64,000 nucleotides of DNA from NCBI RefSeq assembly GCF_004115265.2, contig NC_046301.1:38776714-38840713 (forward strand). Direction: 5' to 3'. The stretch comes from Rhinolophus ferrumequinum (Eukaryota; Chordata; Mammalia; Chiroptera; Rhinolophidae). Of this stretch, positions 25,446-37,030 are shown piece after piece; position 1 is the first letter of the stretch; the number at the start of each line of letters is the position of its first letter. The position numbers and the translations under genes are program-made. Under the pieces are notes generated by a model. It was not told the origin of the DNA, searched no databases, and was given only the letters and a program-made list of their open reading frames with translations.

Positions 25446-25866
25446 AATAGTGCATATGCTCTCGGCCTTAGCATCATCTTAGAAACCTCCGTGATTTGAG
25501 AGCCAAGTGGAGGAAGAAGCCCATGTACAGGCTGAAGTGCAAAACAAGAAAGTTGAGGCAGAGGTCCAAGTAAACCACTAGCTTGTGCACCCGTGGAAAC
25601 CCAGGAGCAGAAATGAGGAAAGCCAGAGACCAAATTGGAACAAATTGTTGGACCTGCTGTCTAGAACTTCTCAATGGATCTAGAACATAAGTTGCCATCT
25701 GTTCCCTGCCAACCATCTTTAGAGAGACCCACCTTCCTTGTACAAAAATAGTCCTTTGCTCTGGACCTGTGACATTATGGACAAGTTCTGTTCTCAGTTG
25801 TGGCTGAATGTAATGTGTACAATAAATCATCTGCTGTCTTAGGTGAAGAAAAAAAAATAGTGCATA
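25446..25866 (+). pseudogene. RPL41: RPL41 processed retropseudogene with 11-bp target duplication
   Basis: 25459 begins with the 5' terminal oligopyrimidine-type start ctctcggccttagc. The 25-codon frame at 25496-25573 reads (L)RAKWRKKPMYRLKCKTRKLR, then QRSK and TAA. RPL41 is [25 protein letters not shown]. The initiator ATG is now TTG and several arginines have changed, so it is not functional. The 3' UTR ends with AATAAA (25821) and a short poly(A) at about 25848-25857. Direct repeats aatagtgcata lie at 25446-25456 and 25856-25866. The same flank in unit 0 (around 1780) is uninterrupted, so insertion followed duplication. Confidence 0.95.
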
Positions 25867-25869
25867 CAA

Positions 25870-28835
25870 TTAATAGGTAGTGCTTTTTCTTTAAATCAGT
25901 TAATGTTTTCTCTTTCTATTTTGAAGCTTCTTGGATCCATGGGTAAATTGAAGTATATTTCTAAAATGCAATTAAGTTTAATTTTTAAGATAATGTCTTA
26001 TTCTGTTAAGGGACCATTGAAAAATTGACAGCTTGTATTTGTTGGAATTTTCTACTGGCCTTGTATGGCAGTTCCTGAATATCCCTAATCTAGTGTATAT
26101 ATTGTACTTTTCTTAGAGGAAGCTCCTCTTTTGGGGTGGTGGGTATAGGAGGGTTTTTTTTCCCCATACTATTAAAACATTTAGAACAATGTTTCATAAA
26201 TGACAATTTTATTAGTATACTTTCGTGTGAATTATTATTTTCATATTGGAGACTTTGCTCTTTGTGCTTCCTTCTGACTGGTATATGGTAAATAGACTTT
26301 GGATTAAGAATAGAGACCTGTGATAGAACAACAAAATGTAGAGCTGGAGATACCACCACTGTATTGCAATATGCAGGTGAAGGTAACGTTAGGCATTAGA
26401 TCTTCCAGAATCCACCCCCTTTATGGCACCGTGTTAGAATTCACCAGTAGCCTCACTTGCATGTGATTTGGAAGGCATTAGGGAAGAAGGCATTAGTCAG
26501 ATTTTGGAGACACCCTACAGGGAGAAAGACAGACACATACGAGTTTTGAGAACACCATCTTCCAGCCCTTTATCCTGAGTCTTTGCACTTCCAATCAAGA
26601 GTATCCTGAAAACCACCACCAACTGGTTGATTTCCATTTTCTGAGAGGTGTAGGTTTCCACTGATGTCTTCACAATTTCACATCAAAGGTCCATCAGAGT
26701 TTGGATTCCACTGTCAGCCTTCTGTGTTCACCAGGAAACTGATTCAGACTTCCATGCTTATGCCTGATTCCCCTCGTCTCTAGATTATATCTGTATAAGG
26801 TCTGATTTATATGGGAAACACCTTAAGTTAGCAGTGCTAGTGAGTACACTTTCCTGATTCACCGTGACTTCTACATGGTGCTGCCAAAAAGAAGGACACG
26901 GGCATTTGTTTCTCTGCTGCATGTGCAGTGGCTGCTGTGACCCGGTCCTCCCATGTGACAACAGGCCCCTTGCTCCTGTCAGGAAGCCGGTGGGTGTTTC
27001 CTGTTACTTAAACTTGAAAATCCTCAGTATGCTTTCAATTATGTTTGATTGTATGTCTCTAAAATTATCTATGTTTCTCTGTGAAATTAATGCCTCTGTA
27101 GTTGTTTTATTGATATATTTTCAACTGTTTTCTAAGCCATCATATGCTAATATTGTTTTCATTTCCTCAGAGATTATATTAAAATCCATTGTAATTATGA
27201 ATTTTCAGATATACTGTGCTGCTTTCTTCATTTAAATACTCGTTTTATACATTATGAGTCAGTTTTATCATGTGCATGCAAGTTCTGGTATTTTTTCCTC
27301 AGGCAAATTTTGTTTTTTATTTTATAGTTACAATTTTTATCATGAAACTAATTTCTCAGATATTCTTAATACCAAAAATTTAAATAGTGGTTTTTTTCAG
27401 TGCTCTCTTGACATTGACCCACAGGATCAGAGCTGTGGTCAAAGAGAGGAGTGTAATGAATTCCAATAAGAATGAGCCACAAACCATAAAGGACTGAGTA
27501 TAACACTAACAGGTGCTCAAAAGTACTTAAAGGATTTTGGCTTGTATTAGATGATTTGATTGCTATTTAAGAAAGCAAGTCGTTTTCTCTATTGAATACT
27601 GTTGAGGAGGTAAACTTCCTCATATCATTGATAATCATAATTGTTGTTTTCTAGAAGGCAAAAACAATATAGTGGAGCTAACCTTAATTTATAAGAACTT
27701 ACAGTCAGTTATTTTAGTAAGAAGAGGGGAATGTTAATCCTTTTTATTATTTGAATTTTATCCTTTACCGTTTTTCTGATATGGTGAAAAAACACCTTTG
27801 TCTTGGTCCATCACAGTCGGTATGTACCTTTGATGAAGGAGGTGTGTGACATTGATCTCTTCTGCAGGATAAAACTTGCCTCACGATGAGAGCGAGGCCA
27901 GCTCCCAGTGTTCTGCCACGGCTTTTGCTGTTTCTACTGATTATCTAAACACTGATGTATTTCCTAAAGTGTATCAGATACTGTTTACCATAAACGTACC
28001 TCAGTCAAAAAATACGTAAATTCATTTCTTAGTATACTATGTAATTTTTTATGTCCTTTGTGACTGAACTGAAGCCTGAGTTTAGGTAAATTGTGAGAAC
28101 ATGAACCTAGTAAAAAAGACGGAACCACTGTGTAAATCAAGGCTTTCTTTGTTACGGATTATATTTTTGATGCTGATGTTTCAACATCCCCCACTTGCAT
28201 GCACATTAGAGTCAAAGTACCCTAATATTTAGCACAGAAAAGGCATTGTTGGATTTGGATATAGTGACATGAGACAAACATTTCTTGCAGTCCTGGTGCT
28301 TATACTTTTGTTGGAAAACAGAAATGGTTAACAAGTGGTAAAGCTTTGGTTTATAGCAAAAGAGAGCTTTAAAGGAAAGTGAAAAGTGACATAATAGGGA
28401 GGCTGGAGTGCATTTATTTCCCTTCTGTGAGGGTAGGAGCCTCAGTTTGTGAGGCTGTCATTATTATCTGGGACTTGTGACTTTTTTCTGACTTAGGCCA
28501 CAGATATTTGTCATGTCTTTTTGGGTTTAATGTCATTTCAGAGGATTTTTATTTATCTTAAGTACTTAAAATGTTATAGTATTTGGCATTTTCATTTTGT
28601 TGTTATATAGACCCAGTGTGCAAAATACACCCCATTAAGGCATGGAATTTCGTTTAGGGAAACAGTTACGTTCACATGCACTGTTCTAGCCCATCCTGAG
28701 TTTATTCTCTGAATAGGGTGACATCTCTGCAAGTCTACTGTGATTTCCCAGTGGAAACACCACAAAAAGCTATGGATGTTTAGAGCAGTCATCCAAGGAA
28801 TAATTGAGGCGAGCTGTAGAGAGGGTGTATTTATT
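25870..28835. other. 3' flank of gene A (copy b of the duplicated flank)
   Basis: No gene supported. It aligns with 1790-2070, 2980-4100 and 6800-8900 in unit 0 without the insertions found there, and with 38900-37480 in inverted orientation. Open frames are short and not conserved among copies. Confidence 0.65.
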
Positions 28836-29215
28836 TATTTAGTTAGTTAGTTTCAGGTGTACAAAGCAACATAATAGACATTTAAACCCCTTATAAAGTG
28901 ATGACCCCCCCCCCAGCTACTACTCTGACGTCTTATGTAGCTGTTACAATACCATTGACTATCTTCCCTATGTTGTACTCCACATCCCGTGACTATATAT
29001 ACCTAAATATTTAGTTATAGTTGACATTCAATATTATTCTACTTCAGCTTCAGGTGTATAGCGCAGTGGTCAGGCATCTACACAGTCTGTGACATGATCC
29101 CCTTGGTAAGTCCAGTGCCCATCTGGTGCCTTATATGATCTTTACCACATTGTTGATTATATTCCCCATACTGTATTAACTGCCAATTTGTATTTCTTAA
29201 TGCCTTCACCTTTTT
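28836..29215 (-). mobile_element. Two adjacent L1 3'-end fragments, antisense
   Basis: The 'tttcaggtgtacaaagcaac' signature at 28851 and again 'gttatagttgacattcaata' at 29014 show two independent or tandem pieces of the same 3' UTR. Confidence 0.75.
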
Positions 29216-29628
29216 CAGAGAGGGTGTCATTTTGAGTAGTATCGTAACTGGGTGTATTCTGATTGGGTGTAACAGGAGAGATGGGAAATTTTTAATGTCT
29301 TATCACAGAAATGGCTGGAAATCCTGGTTGCAATGATTCACACAGCCCATTTTGTAGTTCCCAGGTTTCATTTCCATTTGCTTAGATGTTTAGCACATGT
29401 GGAAAAGGAGCAAACAGCAGTGACAGCTACAGGTTTAGGAATGAGCAAAGGAAATTTTAAAATATTTTTTAAAGTGTTACTTAATGGAGGGAATTCATTA
29501 AAATGGGCACCACAAGTGTTCTTTTCACTGCTGGCATGTTTTCCATTTTTTGATGCCAGTTCTATACATTTGAAAACTACAAGTACATCTAATACTTCAC
29601 ACAACACAGCACGCATACACACACATAT
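29216..29628. other. 3' flank of gene A, continued
   Basis: Aligns with 8980-9110 in unit 0 and, inverted, with 37190-37060. No gene. Confidence 0.55.
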
Positions 29629-29850
29629 GGTGCCAAAAACATGTGGGCACATTTTAAGAGAAAAACTTAAAATGTAATACTGAATATATACCATTAACGA
29701 AAGATGAATACAAGTCACGTTTGACTTCTGCAATGATAAGAGGTGCTCAAAGTGGTTACCATCAGCGTCCAGACACTTCTGATTACGGTGAACTACTGCT
29801 TGAGCAATGTTGACAGTAGTGTCCACTTGTGTACATTTTTTTGGCACCCC
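29629..29850. mobile_element. Mariner-like MITE
   Basis: Inverted ends ggtgccaaaaac and tttttttggcacc. It holds the complete-looking internal sequence that is interrupted at 9118-9630. It sits at the matching place of the duplicated flank, so this insertion predates the duplication of copies a and b. Confidence 0.8.
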
Positions 29851-29929
29851 AGGGTATAGTGACTGAGCAATGCACTTAATGTGAAAAAAACACATAGCTG
29901 GTAATATAGTCAATGGACTATTTGTCCAA

Positions 29930-30370
29930 GGAAGAGGTTCCTACAGCTGATAGTAAACAGACTTTATGGGGCCCTTCACCCCTCTGCTGGCTACTTGCTA
30001 TACTCTGACCATGATAGATACTTATACAGACAAATTACTCATCCCATGTTACATGACCCTGCTGAAGCCAAAATGTAAGGACTCACCAAGATGTGCTACA
30101 AAGCTTTGATATTATCAGCTCAGTTACAGGAATACACAGCACTGTGCTCTTGAAAAACGCATTCAATGGACCTTGTATCTCTCTTACAACCCCAGTCTAC
30201 AAACCTCAGAGGGTTAATGGCTTACTTCAACCTTGATTTCTTGTGGATAGATCTTGCTGTTTGATGCAATAGATTCAACCCCCAGTCCTTGGAGTCATTA
30301 CTTTGTTCTGATCATTAGGTTTACTGACACCTTTGTAAGTCGAGCCTTTCTATACTAGACATTTCTGTCA
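29930..30370. repeat. Left arm of an inverted repeat with 34685-35105
   Basis: Near-identical stretches in opposite orientation, for example 'gctgaagccaaaatgtaagg' here against 'ccttgcattttggcttcagc' at 34979. Together with the flanks of A and B it forms a large tail-to-tail palindrome centred near 32.5 kb. No gene seen. Confidence 0.8.
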
Positions 30371-30896
30371 GAATATTCACTCCTACAGGTCTTTGTTCTA
30401 TTGTATGAGTGCACCCTTGTCTGGAGTGGTGTCTTCATCAATGTGAGCTGGGAGTAGTAGAAAAGAAGAGAGTGCTTTGATTCAAATACCACAGACCCAT
30501 GTTTCTTAAAAATCTTCATAGAGGTTCTTGAATATATATTTTTCATTTGTTGTTTGCCATTAGGACCATTTCCAATGGCATTAAGTATTTGTTACTAAAA
30601 TAATTTTCACCAGTTTTATTGGGGAGTGGATCAGCAGAGCTCCTCACACTGTTACGACACCCTACTACTCTTAATATGAAGCCCATTTCAGCAAATACCA
30701 GTTTGGAAGACGATGGAAGTAGAAGTTCTAACATCACTTATCATTTTGTATGTGAACAAAATTGAGAAAATATATTTTTTAAATTTTCCCAAAAGGTATT
30801 GAACATTTCATTAAAACTACTGTTTAGAAGGTTACAAAACCAGAATTGGCTTCTCATTTAAAATGAATCATTTATTTGAGTTATAAAGTATTAGAA
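30371..30896. other. Unassigned AT-rich intergenic sequence
   Basis: No coding or repeat signal that I can name. Confidence 0.5.
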
Positions 30897-31330
30897 GTAG
30901 GAATTAGGGTTCTCCAGAAAAACAATCATCATTGTGTGTGTATGTAAGCATGTGTGTTTATAAATACATATTAAATTTTTTCTCTTTAAGGAAGTGGCTC
31001 ATGTGATTATGGAGACTTGGGTAACTCAAAAATCTGCACTCTAGATAGGCAGTATAAAAAGCAAAGGGAAGAATTGTAGTTTAAGTCCAAGGGCAGTCTA
31101 GTGGCAGAATTCCTTCTTGTTCAGGGAAGGCCAAACTTTCTTCTATTAAGAACTACGATTGTTTGGATGAGGTGTACTCATTCTATGGAGGATAATCTGA
31201 TTTACTCAAACTACCCATTGAAATGGTAATTCCACTAAAAAAAAAAAAAAAAAAAAACCCTTTTCCAGAAACATCCAGTAGAACGTTTGACTAAATATCT
31301 GGGCACTATTGTCAACCAAGTTGGAACAGA
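30897..31330. repeat. Old mammalian interspersed repeat ('agggttctccagaaaaac' type)
   Basis: The sequence from 'ttagggttctccagaaaaac' through 'ggcagaattccttcttgttc' to 'aaatatctgggcac' is a familiar mammal-wide repeat whose family name I cannot fix. A poly(A) of about 20 bases sits at 31238-31257. Confidence 0.6.
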
Positions 31331-32416
31331 CATATTGGCTTGTAATTTTCTTTTCTTGTGATGTCTTTATCTGGCTTTGGGGTCAGGGAGATGCTGACCT
31401 TATAAAATGAGTTTGGAAGCATTCTTTCTACTTCTAGTTTTTGGAAGAGTTTAAGAAAAATTAGTATTAATTCTTTTGCATTTGTTAGTTATTTGTTATT
31501 GGTTTGTTTAGGCTGTCTGTTTTTTAATACTTTTCCTGGTATGGTGTATCTTTCTAGGGATGTATCCATTTCTTCTCGGTTATCCAATTGTTTCGTATAT
31601 TGATACTCATAATAGTCCCTTTTGACCCTTTTTAATTTTGAGACATTTGTTGTAACATGTTCTTTATCATTTCTGAAATTATGTACTTTAAGTCATCTCT
31701 CTTCTTCTTGTGTTTAGCTAGGTATGGGTTTGTTGATAGTATTATTTTTAAAAACTGGCACTTAGTTTTGATATTTTTCTATATTCTATGTATGCTCTGA
31801 TTTTTGTTATTTCTTAACTTTTGCTAACTTAGGTTCTTTTTTCTAGTTCCTTGGGGTATAAATTTAGATTAGTTTGATACCTTTCTTAATATAGGTGTTT
31901 ATTAGTAAACTTCCCTTTTACTATTTATGCTGCATCCCACAAGTTTTCATAAATTGTACTTTAATTTTTTATTGTCTTGAGGTATTTTATAATGTCCCTT
32001 TAGTTTTGCTGTTTGACCAGGGGTTGTCCCTGAGTGGTTTACTTAATTTCCACGTATTTGTGAATTTTCACAGTAAGATTTGAGGTAAATAGGCCTGAGG
32101 TAAATAGGTGAGGTTGTATGATATCTTGAATAGATTAGACTATTACTAGATGTTTGCTTTAGCTGTGGGTATCATTCATTGGCTTCAACAACCTCTGGCA
32201 TCCTTGTATTTTTCTCTTCTGTGTTTGGGTATCTCTAGAAACGTGGTGGGAGGATGTTTGGGTGGGAAATGTTCTCTTATGATTAAACGTGTCATTTTGT
32301 ACTTCAGAATAGAGGTTCTTAGCATTGATTCTTTTTCTTTCATCAGAGGCGAAACCTGAAGGTTCTGAGAGGTCTGACGGCTCTTTCCACAATCAGATCA
32401 GGTTTTCAGGTTTTGG
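31331..32416 (-). mobile_element. L1 ORF2 fragment, antisense
   Basis: 'tcagggagatgctgacctta' and 'ttttggaagagtttaagaaa' are the antisense of a well-known ORF2 stretch. Frames are broken. Confidence 0.75.
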
Positions 32417-32814
32417 CAAATTGTTTTGTGTTTTTTTTCCCTCTATCCCTCTCCCCCCAACTCTGACTCAAGCCATTGTTCTCAGTTAGTTGTGGAGGAC
32501 GCAGCTCCCTGGCCCATGTTGGTATTACAAGCCTTGCACTCCCCTGGCTGAGGTAGTTGGTCGCCAGCTGGCGGTGGGCAGGCCACGGCAGCCCTCGCCA
32601 TCAGCGGGCCACTCACGGCAGCCCAGCTCCAGGTCCAGCCATTGTTCACCATCTTAGTTGTACACTTGATCTTAGCCAAAAGGCCGAGAAGCGATCCCAT
32701 TTTAGTTGTAGAAGGCGCAGCTCACTGGCCCATGTGGGAATCGAACTGGTGACCTCGGCATTAGTAGCCCAGCACTCCAACCACCTGAGCCTCCCGGCCA
32801 CCCCAAATTGATTT
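32417..32814 (-). mobile_element. tRNA-derived SINE (Rhin-1-like) carrying a U2 snRNA fragment
   Basis: Minus-strand SINE: the head with B box (gttcgattcccacatgggcc on the minus strand) is at 32740-32803, the body to 32440, and the tail at 32430. Target duplication caaattg.ttt occurs at 32417-32427 and 32804-32814. The body is interrupted at 32663-32696. Confidence 0.85.
32649..32710 (-). ncRNA. RNU2: 5' fragment of U2 snRNA inserted in the SINE
   Basis: On the minus strand 32695-32661 reads the first ~35 nt of U2 (begins atcgcttctcggcctttt, continues ggctaagatcaagtg). It stops before the branch-point recognition sequence, so it is not functional. It is flanked by a 14-bp direct repeat of SINE sequence with one mismatch (32649-32662 and 32697-32710). 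One extra base (c on +, g on U2 sense) lies between the repeat and the first U2 nucleotide. Confidence 0.9.
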
Positions 32815-33959
32815 TCTTTGATGGATGGCCTACATTACAGCCAACAGAATGCAGTATATCAACATGTTTCCTCCATTTTCTGCGTGGAGCATGAGGCAGT
32901 TTTTGTCCAGTCTTCACAATGAGAGCCTGCTTGGGCTCCTTTATGGAAAATTTATGAATTTTGTGGGTACCTTAAGACTGGACACCCTATAGCTTTTAAC
33001 TCTCAAAGTAGTCCACCCTGTGTGTTCAGCAAATTTGTCATCAACAGTTTATGTGTTCCTAGAGGTTGCTGGCTCCCCTCGTTTCCCCTCCAGGTCAGCA
33101 GTGTTTTGCTATATCTGCCTGTCTCTGGTTCTGAAGGCATTGCTTTGCCATGTGACCTCAAATCTCATGATCTATGAAGAGTTGCGGCTTTTCAGATTGA
33201 TCTTTTTTTTTTCTTGTTAAGATGAGAATGATGACTTAGATCTCTTTATACATTGGAACAGAAACCATCCCTTCACTTCTATTGCTCTGTGTATTTCCCT
33301 TGTGACACTAAACCATTTTCACTTACTGATTTTGCTGCTAGTGCCTATGTGGGTGGTTTCAGTTTTTCTTTTGTGATCAATGCAGCTAAGAAACATTATC
33401 ATACTGAGAGCTCCGCTTTTGTATTTTTTTAAACTCATCTTATAAAAATGCCCTACCCCGAAGAGCTCTTCAATACCAAAAAGACATTTTCCATTGGTGA
33501 CTTTGTTTTGTCATAGCCCTTTTGTGGGCAGGATTAACACTCTCCCTAAAATGAGATCAGATGTCAAGACTGATGTCACCATTTGCATCAAATTAATAGC
33601 AATATGGTTATTAGTCAGAGGTACTTTCTAAGAAGAGTAGGGCAAGACTAAGATGGTCCAGGTGGCTTGTGCAGAGGAGAAGCTGCAGATTTTCAAGGTT
33701 TGACTCTCCTTTCTGCTGACCCAAAAATAAATGGGACGTGTCAACCTTTGTATCTCATTTATCCATTGAGAGCCAGACAAGGTGAGCAGGTAGGAACTGA
33801 AACTCATCAAAATTCAAATATCAGAAATGAGGCCAGTGTCTTTTATTAAAGTTGACTCCTGAGGTTTGTTGACTGAACGACCACCACATCTCATTTAAAT
33901 GAGTTTGAATTAGAATGTCAATTAAAAAGCCATGTGAAAAGCACAAGCAACATACAGAG
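32815..33959. other. Unassigned intergenic sequence
   Basis: No gene. 33120-33260 resembles 20560-20650. Some short frames occur without similarity to known proteins. Confidence 0.45.
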
Positions 33960-34082
33960 GATGCCAAAAAAAAAATGTATACACATTTTAAGAAAGGAAA
34001 AAACTGTATTAAAATTGTAATAATATATACTGATAACAAAAGATGAATACAAGTCATGTGTATACATTATTTTTGGCACCCC
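33960..34082. mobile_element. Short mariner-like MITE
   Basis: 'tgccaaaaaaaaaatgtata' on the left and 'tttttggcacccc' on the right. It shares 'tgataacaaaagatgaatac' with 29629-29850 but has an internal deletion. Confidence 0.8.
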
Positions 34083-34684
34083 TGGTATAATTAATATGAT
34101 GAAGCCTCAAAGAAATATTTGAATTTCGTCATCCCAGAGTGTTGGAGAAATCCAGGAAAGTGTCAGTATGGTTCCAGAATTCAGTTCCAATATTTTAGTA
34201 ATGTTATTGTTTAACCCATTGTCTCATTTGTTGTGTTATTGGTGGCACCTTGCCAGTGTAGCTACTCACATGCAGCAAGCAGCCCCTTTAGGGGAACAGG
34301 ACTCTCCCTGGCTGCTAATAAATAGTCCAAAGCCAAGTGGTCATCAGCTCCCATGGCTGCAGGGTTTTCCTTCAAGGAAAATATTTGAAGCATTAGCAGT
34401 GTGCTACATGAATGTGAGTGTTTTAGACGTTTCTTGATTGGCTTAATGATGTTTGTTGAATGACATCACGTGCCCAGGTCAGTACCAGTGACTCCCAGGA
34501 TAATGAGTGCAGGAGCGCAATTGGTAGGAAAAGGGCATTTGTGTTGCCTGGATTGAGGGGTTTTTAAGGAGGATGCCCAAAATGAAATATTGACACACAG
34601 ACTACAGGTGATGTCACATGGAACACTCAGGAGTGAGATGTAAGGGTGGTGGCTGGGTGCACTATTCAAATACACCAAGACCAT
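34083..34684. other. Unassigned intergenic sequence
   Basis: Nothing recognisable. Confidence 0.4.
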
Positions 34685-35105
34685 TCTGACAGAAATGTCC
34701 AGTATAGAAAGACTCTACATACATAAGGTGCCAGTAAACCTGATGAGCAGAGTAAAGTAATGGACCCTAAAGACTGGGGATTGAATCTAATGACTTGAAC
34801 ACTTGGAAGTATTTAGAAGAAAGCAAGGTTTGTCTAAGTAGTCACTAGGCCATCCTAGAAGGTTGTTGATTGGGGTAAGAAATAAAAGGTCCATTGAATG
34901 CCTTTTTCAAGAGCCCAGTGTTGTGTATTCTCGTAACTGAGCTGATAATATCAATACTTTATAGCACATCTTGGTGAGTCCTTGCATTTTGGCTTCAGCA
35001 GGGTCATATATAATGAATAATTTGTCTATATAAGTATCTACCATGGTTAGAGTATAGCAAGTAGCTAGCAGATGAGGTGAGGGGCCCCACAAGGTATGCT
35101 TGCCA
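34685..35105. repeat. Right arm of inverted repeat with 29930-30370
   Basis: See 29930-30370. It differs by scattered substitutions and small indels. An open minus-strand frame (34907-35092) is disrupted in the other arm, so I do not call it a gene. Confidence 0.8.
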
Positions 35106-36369
35106 TCAACTGTAGGAACACTTTCCTTATTATGGAAAGTATGTCTATTTACTGTATTACCAGTGGAGTGTTATTTGACATCAGGTGCACTGGTCAGTCA
35201 CTAAGTTATTCATGGCAGAGGAATGAAATGTCCCTTAAATTTTGCCTAACCTTTAGGTTAGAGACTTCTACATGGTTACAAATTATGAGGGCAAACACCA
35301 CCACATTTAATACTATCAGATCTCAGGTATATGTGTCTCAGAAATTTGACTCAATTTATCACCCTGAGCACTGAAATGAGCCTCTGCAGATTGAGGTTTA
35401 ACGTGCAGAATTAAGGACTGGCCTTGATTTGGACTTGGGTATTATGAGGAAAGGAAACTTAGTGTCTCTTAGGTCAAAGGGGGCAACTTTGCATAAGAGG
35501 TTGTTGCTATAGGTGGGACCTCACAGCTAGATCAGTCACTGGCCAAACGATCTGTACAAACGTGCAGATGAATTGGTTCTTGGCCAGGGAATTCTCTCAT
35601 GCTGGCCTGATTACATGGAGAATGACTAATCAATCTGATGCTAGGGTCCAGTCTTTGATCAGGGTTGGCCTGCTTGACCTAGAGACAGAACGTAGCATCT
35701 GTGCCATGGACTCTGTCAGGTGTGGGGATGGCACACTGTCTACAAAGTGTATGAACTCCCTGGTGACTCATGTAATCCCAAGTGACACCCAAAGTAGCCC
35801 AAGTGTCTACAAAGGTGACCACCTCCAGAACGGACTGCATCAATGTGAGGAGAAAACTCTCCCTCCAGTAAATGGAATATGCCAGAGAGGACAATTATGC
35901 TCTATTCTGCAAGTACCAGTACCCTTAGGAGCCTCTGGTTTGCAAGCCCGAGGGGTTGTGCATTCATTACCGAAAGCAAAATGGGAAGCTGGCTGTGGAG
36001 GGTCATAAACTCAGGCTATAGGAGGGCCTTCGTTTACAGTCTCATCAGTTTCCAGTAGTGCTTCTCTAATTGTGTGCAGCTCTGCATAAGAAGGGTTTCT
36101 GGTACAAGAACGCCTTGGATAGTTGAGTCCACCACCAGTGGTGTAGGAGTTGGATCATAATGAAAGGCTGCTAAAGCCGCTATAGTAACAAGGTTGTGGA
36201 GAGGGAGACAATAATGGAGTGATTGTTACATGACAAATTCTAGGAGGATTTGTTTCCCCTTTCAAAGCCAGTCAAATGTAAGGGGTTGTGTGAATGAGTA
36301 AGCCGATCTCATAAATATGCAATGGCTCTCATCACTGTGGCCGATGGAATGTGCCCATGACAGAGGTTC
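35106..36369. other. Unassigned sequence with open frames on both strands
   Basis: 35562-36008 (+) is open for 148 codons and 35679-35894 (-) for 71. Composition and spacing do not look like a host exon and no domain is recognised. It might be a decayed retroelement, but I cannot show it. Confidence 0.35.
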
Positions 36370-37030
36370 TGCCAACTGCTTTTCTCCCCCTCAACTCACA
36401 GCCTCCAGCTCAGAGAAATTTTCTTGAGTGGGACATGTGTTAATTTCCAAAGATGATTCCAAGTAAGCAGGCACACATAGTCTTGACTTGGGAAACAAAG
36501 AGCTGGAAATGGTCTGTGGAGACAATGGAAGGAAATGATGCTGATGCCCGTGACAGAGGATGTCCCCAGGCAGATCCCACATGGGACACACCTGTATGTT
36601 TCAGAACCGCAGTATGTCCAGAGGTCTGTCCAAGGAGCCTGATTTAAACTCCAGGACAGATTCTGGGAACCCTCTCACTTCACTTTTAGTTACGCATGAG
36701 ATGAAACCCTAGAGGATTTTTTCTCAGTTAAGACAGGGCTGCAAGAAAAGACTGGTGGTGACTGAATTCTTCCTGGCAGACCTTCAATTCTTTTATTTTT
36801 TTATTATTATTAGATTTAGGTGTACAAAACATTGTGATGAGACATTTACACCCCTCACAAAGTGATAACCCCAACAAATCGACTGCGCCTCTGACACCGT
36901 ACATAGCTATTACCATACCATTGATAATATTCCCTATGCTGGACTCTCAGTTCTAAAAAAGATCCCACAGTTGTGGAAAGAAGTGTTGACCACAAAAAAT
37001 CAAGGTTCAGGAGAGTTGAACATTCTCTCA
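36370..37030 (-). repeat. Inverted copy of the region upstream of gene A
   Basis: It matches 10165-10700 in opposite orientation (for example the segment 36535-36650). No promoter or exon 1 follows it on the minus strand, so the duplication broke off here. 36793-36950 is an L1 3'-end fragment inserted within it. Confidence 0.75.

Noticed and set aside
25474-25869. 131-codon minus-strand frame
   Set aside because: Antisense of the RPL41 retrocopy.
29368-29913. 181-codon minus-strand frame
   Set aside because: Runs through a mariner-like MITE and duplicated flank, and is not preserved in the other flank copies.
32661-32695. Functional U2 gene
   Set aside because: Only the first ~35 of about 190 nt are present and there is no snRNA promoter.
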